Positions 12,599 to 24,274 of a stretch of DNA of 64,000 nucleotides are shown here, one piece after another (positions within the stretch are counted from its first letter, which is position 1; each line of letters starts with the position of its first letter). Made by a program: the position numbers and the translations under genes. Origin of the DNA: Plasmodium brasilianum (Eukaryota > Apicomplexa > Aconoidasida > Haemosporida > Plasmodiidae); NCBI RefSeq assembly GCF_023973825.1, contig NC_090114.1:884501-948500 (forward strand), written 5' to 3'. The notes below the pieces were generated by a model, which ran no database searches, had not been told where the DNA came from, and saw only the letters and a list, made by a program, of their open reading frames with translations.

Positions 12599-14349
12599 CA
12601 TCCTTGTATAGCATTTACAAAAATTAACACTATTTTCATTCTCAATGAAAGAAGCGGACTCATAAAAATACTTCAATGAACTGATTTCCAGTTGTGAACT
12701 TTTGCTATCTGCACATTTTTCATATTTTTGTTCATTCAAACATTGTGTTTCTTGTCTTTTTAAATATTCAACTACGGATGAAAAATGAGATGGTGGAAAA
12801 ACTTTTGAAATCGTTTTTTTATTTGAGCCTTTTTTTATTAACAAGTAAAATTTTTTTGCACAATTTGGACAAACACATAAATAAATTTTTCCTCTTTTTG
12901 ATTTAACTAAGCATTGATATTTCAAAATTTTGAAATCTCCTTTTTGCTTGTTTTGTTTTTCACTTTCTAAATCTTCATTTTCATTATCTTTCTTTTCACC
13001 GAAAAAAAACAACTTTTTAATATTATTCATTAAGTCTGAAAATGTACTACTTTTTGTCTCTGTTTTGTTTTCAAAATATGAAAAAATTTTATCCTTTTTA
13101 ATCATATCTATATAAGAGTCTATGTAACTCGTATTGTTCATTTTCTTTCTATCCATGTTGTTCTTATTTCGGTAATACGAGCTACTGGATGATAAGGAAT
13201 TGTATGAGAAAGATTTTTCATCCAATGTGTACATTTGTTCTTCATATGTATTTTTTCCTTTTTTTCCTTTTTTTCCTTTTTTTTCTTTTTTTTTTTTTCC
13301 TGACCATGAAATGTATTTTCTGTGTGCACCAAATATGAACGGTCATGTTTACTTGTAAATGTCCTATAATTCGACAAACCTATGTCATATATTCTCTTAC
13401 AGTTCTTATTGTTCTTATTTGTACATCCCGATTTCGTTATATTGCCACTCTCTGCTTCTTCTACATATTTTTTAAAATCATGTGAATTTATCCACGGTGA
13501 TTTGATGTCCCTTGCTTTACTATCCAAATAGCCGTTTAATGTTGTAATAGAAAAGTTTTTTTTTTTTTTTTTTTTTTTTTCTTCTTTTTTCCTTGCCTGT
13601 TCATAATTATTTATATTCATTTTTTCCTTCAACAATTTGATGTTTATGTCTGTTTCGCTGTCACTCTGGGAATCATATTCATTTTCGTCTTGCACATCCT
13701 CCTCCACTTCAGCTTCGTCATTTGCCTCATTACACGCTTCTTTTCCATTGAAGCTCAATTTACTAATTTTCCATTTTAGCTTATCTTCACTTTTCTGGCT
13801 TTCTATTAATTTTTTATAATTTTTTAAAGTATTATAACTGTAGCAAGAGCGATTAATTTTTGTGGTACCCTGCTTTCTTGGATTAACAAATGACATTATG
13901 CTCTTTTTTTTTTCCAGTTGCTTGTATTTTTCCTTTTTTAATTTTACCCATGATAATATGTTACTATTTGCATTCCTATTTTTCTTATTATTATACTTAT
14001 TTCGAGTACAATCGGAAATGCTCCTTTTAACAGAAGCACGGAGATAAGTTCCTTTGGACATATCATTGTCACTATCACTTTCAAAAGTTGTGTAACTATT
14101 CGTGAAAAGAATTCCACAAGTATTTAAAAAGACATTTCTAAAATAATGAAAAGCGATGTTGTTAATTAAATTGTTGTTCAGATAAGAATTATATTTTTTT
14201 AGTACAACTGTGGATAAATCGAATATCTTCCTTTCTTCTTCTACTTTTTTAAGATACTTATTTAGTATTTGACACTCTAATTCTGTCTGTTTTACCTGAT
14301 TTCTTATATATTTGCTTTTCATGCTCTTTATTTTTTTTCCTTTCATCAT
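12521..14349 (-). CDS. Conserved Plasmodium protein, unknown function, frame broken at a poly-A run
   Basis: I do not recognise this protein. Residues from 14349 down to about 13320 are basic (MMKGKKIKSMKSKYIRNQ), with an acidic stretch (DEAEVEEDVQDENEYDSQSD) and a Lys run. The frame then enters A-runs at 13263-13297 (minus strand), after which the good coding signal continues in another frame to the stop at 12521. That second part has a compact CVCPNCAKKFYLLIKKG segment, a possible zinc-binding knuckle (CxxC), a further Cys cluster and a short Asn run. The frame change equals one missing base, so the two parts are probably one gene of about 610 residues. Start at 14349 is the first ATG after stops. 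The function is unknown; being a single gene is inference from the adjoining frames. Confidence 0.7.
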
Positions 14350-15224
14350 TATTCGGCTAACAGCTCTGGTATATATGTGTAAGTTGTTGTTCAGTTTGCT
14401 TCATTTTTCCTTTCATATTTTTACAAGTTTGTAATAACATATCATATGTATTAGCAATTTTTTTTTTTTTTTTTTTCTTTTCTCAGTTTATTCCCTTTTA
14501 TGTTTGTTTATATATTTTGTTGTATTTATCTTTTTTTTTTTTTTTTTTTTTTGCTATGTTTACATTGTTGTGTTTGTTTTTTTATATAGGGTTTCCCTAG
14601 GTATATATGTATTTGCCTTCTTTTTATATATAAACGTTCGTTAAACGTTTGTCCTCTTCCTTTCCCTTTTCTCTTAATTTTAATTTTAATTAATTTTTTT
14701 TTTCTTTTCTTTTATGAACAACTAATGAAAAAGGCTTTTTCATGAATATGCAGCCTTACGCTGCTTCATTTTTGTGCCCTTATTTTTTTTATTTATATGT
14801 AAATTTTGCACAATGACAATTTTACATTATATTCATTCACGCACATGAATATATACATTTTAAAAAATTACCTTGCTGGGTCAGGTCATTTTTTTTAAGC
14901 AATATATATTTCTAACAACCATTTTTTTGTTCATAACTTCTCTGCCTTTTGTTTTTTTTTTTTTTTTTTTTTTGGCATATGTAAAGTACTCAAAAGGTAG
15001 CTTAAAAGGTATGAAAGGAAAACCTGTCGACCGCGTACCTTTTACATAGATGTATGTATTCATTTATATTTATATACATAGTTACATGTAAATAATTATT
15101 TATTATAATATATATATATATATATATATAAACAAAATGCATATGTTGTAGTACATGCGTACGTATATACATACATATATGTATATGTATTGTACGTATG
15201 TATGCAAATGCGGAGTGATTAAAA
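14350..15224. other. Divergent promoter region
   Basis: It separates a minus-strand gene (start 14349) from the AAA gene (start 15225, plus), so both promoters and 5' leaders must lie here. It holds several poly-T runs (14459-14476, 14531-14552, 14950-14973) and a (TA)n tract at 15111-15130. No coding frame looks real. Confidence 0.65.
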
Positions 15225-18200
15225 ATGAGGGAAAGGGGGGACGGACTGCTCATTGAAAACCTGTGCGTGTACTGCAACTCAAACAAATCCTTTTCTTACC
15301 TTCAAAAATGTGCTTATAATGAAAAAAAAGATGAAAGAGCTTTAAAAAATGAGTATGAACAACTAGTGTACAAAAAAACAATAAAATATAAATGGGTGAA
15401 AAACTTATCATATAATGAATGTCTTCTACATGTTTTGAAGTATGTACAGGAGAACAATAATTTGCATTGCATGAAAAAAAAGTATTGTGAACAAAATCAT
15501 TACAAGTCTTCATCCGTCACTTATAATATACATAACAAAAGTACTCACGTACATAATAAAACGTTTGTAAAAAATAAAAAGTATGTCATACATGCTTCCC
15601 GCCTTTATGCAAAAAACAAAAGATCCTTTAAACCAAAAACTGTTGTAGACAAGGCCTTGAGGGTGAAAGAAGAGCTTGTGAAAGAGAAACTTGTGAGAGA
15701 GAAGCTTGTGAGAGAGAAGCTTGTGAGAGAGAAGCATGTGAAAGAGAAGCTTGTGAAAGAGAAGCTTGTGAGAGAGAAGCTTGTGAAAGAGAAGCTCCTA
15801 AAAAATAACATGAGAAAGAATAATATAAATTCATGTGGTAAATATGTGCAAGACAAAGCGAAAAAAAACTTTAAATTAAAAAAATCAGCAGAAAAAGAGC
15901 AACAAAAAAAAGGAGGAAAAAAAAAGGCTGATATGTACATATACTTGTTTAATCTTTTTGTGAGAAGAAAATATTACAAAAGAATATCAAGGCTATGGTT
16001 AGCTAATTTCTTAAAAAGGAATGGTTTATTATATAAAAATCTAGCTATGCAATTAATTAATATTTTGATTATAAAAACTTGGATAATATTTGATGTTCAA
16101 TTTTGGAACTTTTTTTTTTCGAAAAATTTGATAAATTACTTTAACACGAATTTATACTTTCTTGTTGGTAAACCAGGGAATGAAAAAAAAAATTTCCTGA
16201 TGGATATTTTTTTGTCTTTTCCTTTTAAATATTCAAGTGATACAACGCACATCATTGATCTAACTCAGTATGAACAATGTTCGATAGTAAGTGACTACAG
16301 ATTTGTAATAAATCCAACTAGCTTTTTAAAGAAAGTGGAAAATGCTTTAAAAAATAGCTCGGTAATATCTTCTCCGAACATTAAGAAAATTAACAGAATA
16401 AAAAATATTAACAAACCATATTTCGCATTTAAAATATTTGACTCTTTAAAAATTAAAGGCGATCACATGCTACGGGCCAAGTCGAGCACTTGCAAAATAT
16501 GTACATGCAAAATACATTATTACAATTTATGTGCACGCAAAAATTGCGCTTGCAAAGTATGTTATTATAAAAATGGTCCCTTCGACGTAATGCACCCGCC
16601 GCCGAGGGTACTGAACGGACAAAACAAAAATGTAAAAACGCGTTGTCTGCATAAATGCTGTGCCATTCCAAATAAGACCACCCCGAACAATAGAAATAGT
16701 ATGCTGGATGAAAATGCAAAAATACATGATGAAAAAAGATCCAGCAATTTAAAAGATAATAGCAAACAAGGTTACCATGACAATAAGGAACAAAGAAATG
16801 ATTCGAATGAAATGAATAGTGAAAAAGGAGGATTTACTTCTTTCCTTTCAGATAGCGAAAGTTGTAGTAGTTTCGATTTGTATAATTATAAGGAGAACCA
16901 GTATAATAAGAATTACTTTTTAAAAAATGGCCAAGATGATGCATATAAAAAGAAGGGATATGTAAATAAAATTCTATATCCATACTACTACGAAATTGCG
17001 CTAAAGGAGTGTGTAATAACAGATATTGAAAGGAATACAATTCGGAAAATAGATCCATTTAATAAAAACTTAGAATATCTTCTAATCAGTTTTACGAAAA
17101 TAGCCTTAGTGAAGCAGTTGGTATGGAAAAGAAAAATTTTTAGGTTGCTTTATTATTTTTTTAAAAAAAAAATGGGTCAAAATATGGACCGAATTTCTGG
17201 TCGATGGGTTGGCCAGAAAATCCTCGGATTGAACTTATTTAATGGCGGGTATTCCTTCATACTAATCAAAAACTTTGATCAAATAAATATGTTTTCTGTT
17301 TTAAAAAAAAATTGTATTATATTTTTACTCTTAAAATATATATATATGTGGAAAGAGCTAAACCTGAATGTACATATGTTTATCACAGGGTCTTTTAGCA
17401 ATGCTACACCGTGCAATATATTATGTAGCAGCAGCTTTAATAATAGCATTGATACTACTAGTAGTAGTAGTAGTAGTAGTAATTGTTGTACCATCAGTAA
17501 TACATACAACAATGTTATTTCATTTTTTTCTTGTTACTTGAAGAATTTTTTCGTTTTTGTAGTGCCTACACTCCTTCATAATGAAGACAGATATAAACTA
17601 TTGACACATTTGTTTTTAAAAAATAAATTGAATTATTCTAAAGATCAACTTGAAAATGTTTCTAAAATTACAAATTCTTATAACAAGGCAAATTTAATGA
17701 AACTATTTGAAGATGAATACCGTGAAAGAATTATTCATTTGATGAAGAAAAAAAAAATACATGCACGGTTAAGGAAAAACAAGTTTATAAAAGAGTTAGT
17801 ATTTCAAAATAAATATAAGAAGTATCATTTTTTTTCTAAAACACTGAATTTTCAAAATGAATCGCACTTGTTCATACATAATGAAGACTTTGAATTATTT
17901 AAGAAAAAAAGTTTTGAAGAGTTTCGTAAAAACATACTCAATAAAACCTACGGGTTTAATGATATAATAGGGGAGGATGAGCTAGTACGCACATTGAAGA
18001 GGGAAGTTGTGCAGGCCTTTTTTTGCAATGATCGTAAAGGGAGTGGAAATAATGACAATAGCAGTAGAAGCAGAGACTGTAGTGGTGGTAACACCCCATT
18101 TAACAGTGTGGGCATATTAATACATGGCACAAGTGGGTCAGGAAAAACTTTCATATCAAAAAAGATCATTGAAGAATGTAATTGTAATTCTATTATTATA

Positions 18201-19346
18201 AACTGCTCGAATATATTTAATAAAATAATGGGGGAATCTGAAAAACTTGTTAATGAAATTTTTCATTATGCCAAAAATAAATTACAGCCATGTATAATAC
18301 TTATGGACGGAATAGAAAATATATGTTTTAAAGAAGACACATTTTCAAATGTAATGGAAAAGTTTGCTAAAAGGTTAAAATTTTGTTTTTATGAAAATAT
18401 TGATAGAATACATTTTGAGAGAAAATGGGATATGAGTCATAATATAATAAAACCTTTTTCTGTTTTAATCATAGCAACTACAACAGATATTAAAAATGTT
18501 GATCATAATTTGTTAACAAATTATAGAATAACACATATATATAAAACGAAAGAATTTATATCATGGAATGATAAAGATATATATACCCTTTTTGAAAGAT
18601 GCTTAAGAAGCAACAACATAAAATCAACTCATTTCATTTACTCCAAAAAGTTTCAACATTTTGTATCCGAACATATTTTAAAAAAGAAAGATAAATTCTC
18701 ACCGCTCTTTATTTCGAATTTGTGTAGAGACAGCCTAACTAGTTACGTTCAAAGGAATATTTCAAAAGGTTATAGCCAAAAGATATGAAGACGACAATAA
18801 ACGAGAAAGATTATATTAAATTTTTTTTTTTTTTTTTCCATTAGCAGAAAAAAATAATGCACACATATGTGTACATTCATGTATGTGAATGTATATATGC
18901 ATGTATGTACTTTCCTCCGTTTGTTATACCTCTGCCTTTTTCTTTTACGCGCGCTTTATTGTACACAAAAACCCCATTTTTGGAAATGCTCTTAAATATA
19001 TTTGTTCTTTCGTTAATATTTATGCGCTGTGCATGTACATATTTTTACCATTCGTGAAAGTTTTCATATGGCTCATTGAGCTTCTGTTCTTTATGACTTC
19101 TTTACATCTTTGCTTGTTCACCTCTTTGCTTTTTTTTTTTTTTTTTTTTCTCCCTGTAGTTTTATACTTTTTGAATTATTTCATTGTGCCAAATTTTTAC
19201 CCTATATTCCCAATATTTTTTCTCATTTTTACCAAATTTTTAGCCATTTTTGCGAAATTTTTTTAAATTTTTTTTTAGGAAGTGAAGCAGAAGCCGAATT
19301 ACAAGTAGAAGATTTTTACGAGGCTATAAAAAGGACGACTTTCTAA
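15225..19346 (+). CDS. Divergent type II AAA ATPase-like protein, 2 exons
   Basis: Exons 15225-18768 and 19279-19346 join in phase (G|GA) to give 1,203 residues. Two AAA modules can be seen. The first is degenerate: VGKPGNEKKNF at about residue 312 replaces a P-loop and FILIKNFDQI at about 676 replaces Walker B. The second has a good Walker A, HGTSGSGKTF (about 966), then MGESEKLV as in pore/linker regions, but Walker B reads CIILMDGIENI (about 1023), with Gly where the catalytic Glu should be. The sensor-1 region reads IATTTD instead of the usual AATN. Exon 2 supplies the C-terminal helix VEDFYEAIKRTTF typical of Cdc48/AFG2/PEX-type proteins. Between the modules lie an EKLVR repeat, a Cys-rich cluster (residues about 421-475) and Ser/Asn runs. 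Possibly a non-hydrolysing or regulatory AAA protein; the specific family is uncertain. Confidence 0.85.
15672..15800. repeat. In-frame 15-bp repeat encoding EKLVR
   Basis: Eight to nine units of gagaagcttgtgaga and variants encode EKLVR/EKLVK/EKHVK, predicting a charged helical or coiled segment near the N-terminus of the AAA protein. Confidence 0.9.
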
Positions 19347-20150
19347 TAAAAAAAAAATTATTGCGCATTACAAATGTATGGAATAATTGGCAATATAGGC
19401 AATATGTGTAAGCAATCCTTTTTTTCTTGTGCCCCAATTTTTTATTTGTTTTATTTTTTTAAATTTAATAATTCGTTTATTGTCTTTTGAATACGTATAT
19501 TCTATTTAATACTGACGCATCTGAAGTTTTATTTTTGTACCACCTACTTTTCGTACACTTCTGCTTCTATATTCCCTGACACGTTTTAGAAGCGAAAGCG
19601 TACTATTACTAAAATGCGCTTATAAAATTGTACATATACATACAATATATATATGTATATATGTATATATGTATATATGCATATGTATTTATATACGCTG
19701 TATGTACGTGTGGCATAATTTGAGGAACTCTCTAACCCAAAAAAAAAAAAAAAAATAATAAATAAAAAAAAAATGAAAATATAGTTTAATATAAAATAGT
19801 ATAACATAATAAAATAAAAGGAATGTTTAACTACTGTTATAGTTTTTCTTTTCTTTCGTTTCTTTTTTCGTATTAGAAAAAATCCCACTTAGTCATGTTT
19901 TTCATTTCACATATTTTATACAGAATTTGAGAAGACCCCAAGGCAATATTTTTGCATGTAAACTTTTATGTGCACATATATATATATTTATATATATATA
20001 TATCCATACAATACTATTATAATAGAATTCTAATCATACGTCGTTAATTTTTTGGTATGATTAAAAGTATTTATAAATATTAACTCTTATATTTTAATCT
20101 TTAACAGCAAATTTTATCTTAACATTCTGCCCATTTAACAATTAGAAGCC
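19347..20150. other. Intergenic region, AAA gene to FRA10AC1
   Basis: Both neighbours are on the plus strand, so this holds the 3' end of one and the promoter of the next. Content is A/T-rich with TATATGTA repeats (19640-19690) and a (TA)n tract at 19975-20002. No gene is seen. Confidence 0.6.
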
Positions 20151-21266
20151 ATGAGTTATGTTGACTTGAGCGGCTACAAAATACCTAAGTTAGAAAGAAT
20201 AAAAGCTCATTATATAGATTTTACACATGCGAACGTATATACCCATGTGCGTGTGGGTATGTGTGTGTTTATGTGTTTACGCGTACATATGTGTGTGTTT
20301 ATGTGTTTACGCATACATATGTATGTGTTCGTGTGTGAGCGTATATGCGTATAACCATGTGTTATGTATACACTCACGTATGCACATATATTTGCACTTT
20401 GGTTTGCTTACAATTTTAGAAATGTATTTGACGCGCTATGTCCATTCGAGAGGCATAAGCTGATGATGTCCCTTCGATTATTAGAAAAAGAAAAAAAAGA
20501 AAATAAGAATGAACAGTATTTAAATGATTATGATATTCTGAAGAAAAAATACAATTTCATACATGATGTGGTACGAGCATCCTTCCCTCGAAAGGGAAAC
20601 ACAGTTACTTATCTATGCATATATAAACAAGTATACACTGGCACGTGTTTATATATATATATATGTGCATATGTGTGTGCGAAATTTTTTACAACTGTTC
20701 AGTCAAACGAGAAAAATTCCCTTTTGCAAAGATACTATAACAGCATATGTAACAAATATGTTATATGCGATCTGACAAAGTACAAAGAAACTAAAGTAAG
20801 GACAGTATGCACCAGCAACCTTTTCTAACTTATAATTTGTGTCGTATGATGAAACAATATCCTCTCATTGGTCCTCTATACATATAATTCATTCAGCAGT
20901 TACAGAAAATGTAATATATATAGTTATATATACAATTACATACATTACTCAGGTGTGAGTAAGGTATATTGCAAGCTATAAATTTTTTTTTTTTTTTTTT
21001 TTTTACAACTTTGTAATAGATAGGATTAAGGTGGAGAACAGAAGAAGAAATAATTAACGGTAAAGGACATATAATTTGCTCCTCTAAAAAATGCAATAAT
21101 ACAGACTTGAAGACGTACGAGTTTTTGTTTCAATATGTCGAGGGGGAAATTACAAAGGAGGTGATAAAAACAGATATTCTCCCATATATGTGTGTAAATT
21201 TTCAAGTGTTTGTACATTTGTACGTGTTTGTGCATATGCATGTGTTTGTACATATGCATGTGTTTG

Positions 21267-21297
<31 letters not shown>

Positions 21298-21737
21298 ACA
21301 CGTACATGCTATTGTACGTGGCTATGCTTATGTACCTGGAATTTTGAACCCTCGTTATTATTCTTCCAACTTTACCAACTTCAGACAAATGTAAAAGTGA
21401 GGGCATGTATGGATTGCGCATATAAATTACATTACAGGAAAATTAAAAAATACTTAAAAAAAAAAGAAAAAAAAAAATTATCAAGGGAACATAGAAAAAA
21501 GGAAAAGGACAGAGAAAGGAATAAAGAAGTGCAAAAGGAAAAAGATAAAGAAAAGGAAAATCGAAAGAAAAGAAATAAGAACGAAGATCGCAGTAGTGAG
21601 AGTAACCATTCTTTATCTATGCCCCCTGAAAACCGATCAATATTAAGAGAAAAAAAAATATACTATGTAAAAATAAATTTATAAAAATATTAAAGATATA
21701 TAATGTTTTATTCATTTGAACACTTATTAACATGTTG

Positions 21738-21768
<31 letters not shown>

Positions 21769-21884
21769 CCACTTTATTTTTTTTTATTTTTAATCAGGTT
21801 AAAAAGAAGCTTGAAAAAATCTCTCTAAAAAATAAAGAAGACAAGAATGAAGAAAATATACATTTCCATGATTTATTATTTTAA
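20151..21884 (+). CDS. FRA10AC1: FRA10AC1 homologue, about 6 exons
   Basis: FRA10AC1 is a nuclear protein of the catalytic (C-complex) spliceosome. Exons 20420-20570, 20703-20795, 21020-21160, 21385-21666 and 21798-21884 join in phase and show the family pattern in order: FDALCPFERHKLMMSL, then YYNSICNKYVICDLTKYKE, RWRTEEEIINGKGHIIC with CSSKKC and ACMDC pairs that resemble a zinc ribbon, a Lys/Glu-rich tail, and the C-terminal FHDLLF. The 5' end is unsettled. MSYVDLSGYKIPKLERI from 20151 looks coding but its natural donor at 20235 gives the wrong phase for the 20420 exon. A start at 20227 (M R then split codon) is phase-consistent, as is a less likely donor inside the GT-rich intron. Exon 2 could end at 20567 instead of 20570. 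Confidence 0.88.
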
Positions 21885-22446
21885 TAATTTGTAAAAAGAA
21901 AAATGTTTTATTTTCACATTTATAAGACTTGTACTCGAATTATTAAAACTTACACCTTTTTCATGTGCACAAAAAAGCATTTGTAATTTTGTGATTATTT
22001 TCCTTGTGTTGCCATTCTTTTAATACGCAACATTGCTTTTTTAATTTTTATTTGCTGTTATTTCGTTATGCATTTTATTTTGCATAACTATTTTTTCAGT
22101 TAATTTTACTCTACCGTGTTTGCATTTTTTTTTTTTTTTTAACCTTGTTTTTATTATTTTATAACAACAAAGTTTTACCTTTAATTTTTCAAAGTCGTAC
22201 AAGATCATTCGTAAAATGCCTAAACATAATATTGCATTAATATGCTCATTTAAAAGAATTGTATATCATACTATTCGAATAGACTAAATTAGGAATAATT
22301 CTGAACATTGTACTTGTTGCTTTTACCTACGTGTGTGAATAGGTAGGCATAATATGTACTTACCTGTTCGTCCGTTTGTGTATATGGGCATACACATGCA
22401 CGTACATATGCGCATACACTAACACCACACAAGCATAGCTTTTTTA
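21885..22446. other. Intergenic region, FRA10AC1 to CH-domain gene
   Basis: A compact region between two plus-strand genes with a poly-T run at 22127-22140 and CATATGC/CACACA-like repeats just before the next start. No gene is seen. Confidence 0.6.
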
Positions 22447-24274
22447 ATGGGGGCTCATAGTTTCGATAACAGGGGGAAGCTTTACAACGAAATTACCAAA
22501 TGTGGAATATACGCGAAAAAAAAAGAAACACTGTATCAAACAAAATGTCTAGGAATATATTCTTTTTCTGTCATCATTGACTGGTTAAACAGCCTTTTAA
22601 TATGCAGTAAAATTTTAAATGAAAATAACATATATGAAGAAATAAAAGACGGACTGCTGATTTTAAAATTAATAAAAATTTATATACCTCATGTTGAAAT
22701 TCGTGGAATATTCCTTAAAGCAATAAAAAAAAAATGTGCAATACAAAATTTAGAAAATGCATTATCAATTATTTATAAGAACAACACTTATTATTACTCT
22801 ATAGTATCATCAGTAGATATATATGAACAAAAAGAAAAAAAAGTTAATATTTTTTTGATACAACTATTTGACAGATTTGAATTTCAGAATTTAAAAAATA
22901 TATCCAGGCCTTTATTAAATTGGTACAATTACACACTTAAAAAATTTTCATTATCCCTTTATCGTGAAACAATAAATAATCCTTTTCATATCACAACAAA
23001 TGAATCATTATTTAAATATGATAAAAATAAAAATCTTTATTATAATAAAAATTGTGAGTTGAATGTGTGCACACAACATAGTGAGTTCAATATCAGTTAC
23101 GAAAATAATAATCCTGATGAATATGCGAAGGACTATAAAACAAAAATATCAAAAAAGGAACAAATATGCATTTTAAAAAATTTTGCAACGTATATACTAT
23201 ATAAGGATAAAAAAGATTGTCCAAATCAAACACCATACATTGTTAAAGATTTTTCAGATTGCATAAAAATATTTTTTATATTTTACAGACATGGCTATCT
23301 TTCCATAGAAGAACTTAAAAATGTTGCTAAACCACATATTACAAATACTTTTTATCTTTTACATAGTTTGCTCAGAAAATTAAACATACCAATTATTTTA
23401 CAGAATAATTACCTAAGTAATCCTTGTGAAGTTGCAATTCTTTTGCAGTTAAAATATATACAATGTTTCATACATAATAATGGTTATGAAAAATCAATTA
23501 ATTTGAAAGGAGAGTTTTTTTTTTCTGACTTGTTAAGAAAAAAATGGGAAATATGCAAAAAAGAGGAAAAAAAAGAAGAGGAAGGGAAAAAAAAAAAAAA
23601 AAAAAATTGGAATGCACACATGAAGACATTCAAAACAATGAATATGACAGACCTCAACTAACACATGATAATAATATGTACGCAAACAGATACATAAAAA
23701 GGACCCTTCAAGAATATAACAAACGAAATATTCACAGAATAATTGTAACTCCGGATATGGAAAATAGAGAATATGAACACTTCAGAAATAAAATAGCCAT
23801 GTGCTCCTCAGGTAGTGAAATTGATGAAAAGTTGCATACCCTTGGTCAGCGACAATTTAATATTGTATCCATATGTGATGAAGCAAATGACGAAATAGAA
23901 AAGAATGAAACAGAACTTATAACAGGAATCGAAACAAAATTTCACGAAAAAGGTGGGGAAAAAATTCAAGATACGGAAGTTAAATATGTAAATAATGAAA
24001 AGGTTAATTCAACAACACGCGGAATTGATGAATGCGAGCACGAAAAAAAACATATGACTCGTACAGGAAAAAAAAAAAAAAAAAAATTCATAAAAAGGAT
24101 CAAAATTATTACACACACTCAAAACAAAAAGAACTTGTTCCAATATATGAATCTTTAGAAAAAGAAATATTCAGAGGAACTTCAATAAAAGATATAAGAA
24201 AGATGTTCTACGATCATATTAACGAAAATATAAATGCTCATAAAAAGGAACAATTAAATTCAAAAATAAATTAG
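22447..24274 (+). CDS. Calponin-homology-domain protein, frame broken twice at poly-A runs
   Basis: CH domains bind actin or microtubule-associated partners. Residues about 35-150 fit the fold: IDWLNSLL, then EIKDGLLILKLIKIYIPHV, AIQNLENALSIIYKN and NIFLIQLFDRFEF. A second block (residues about 255-345) has an EF-hand-like helix pair around YRHGYLSIEELKNVAK, lacking most calcium ligands. The frame changes at a 20-A run (23587-23606) and again at a 19-A run (24068-24086); coding resumes each time in the frame expected if one base were missing, and the protein then ends in HINENINAHKKEQLNSKIN at 24274. I treat it as one gene of about 608 residues with sequencing or assembly errors, but a real truncation at 23661 is possible. 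The cellular role is unknown. Confidence 0.75.
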
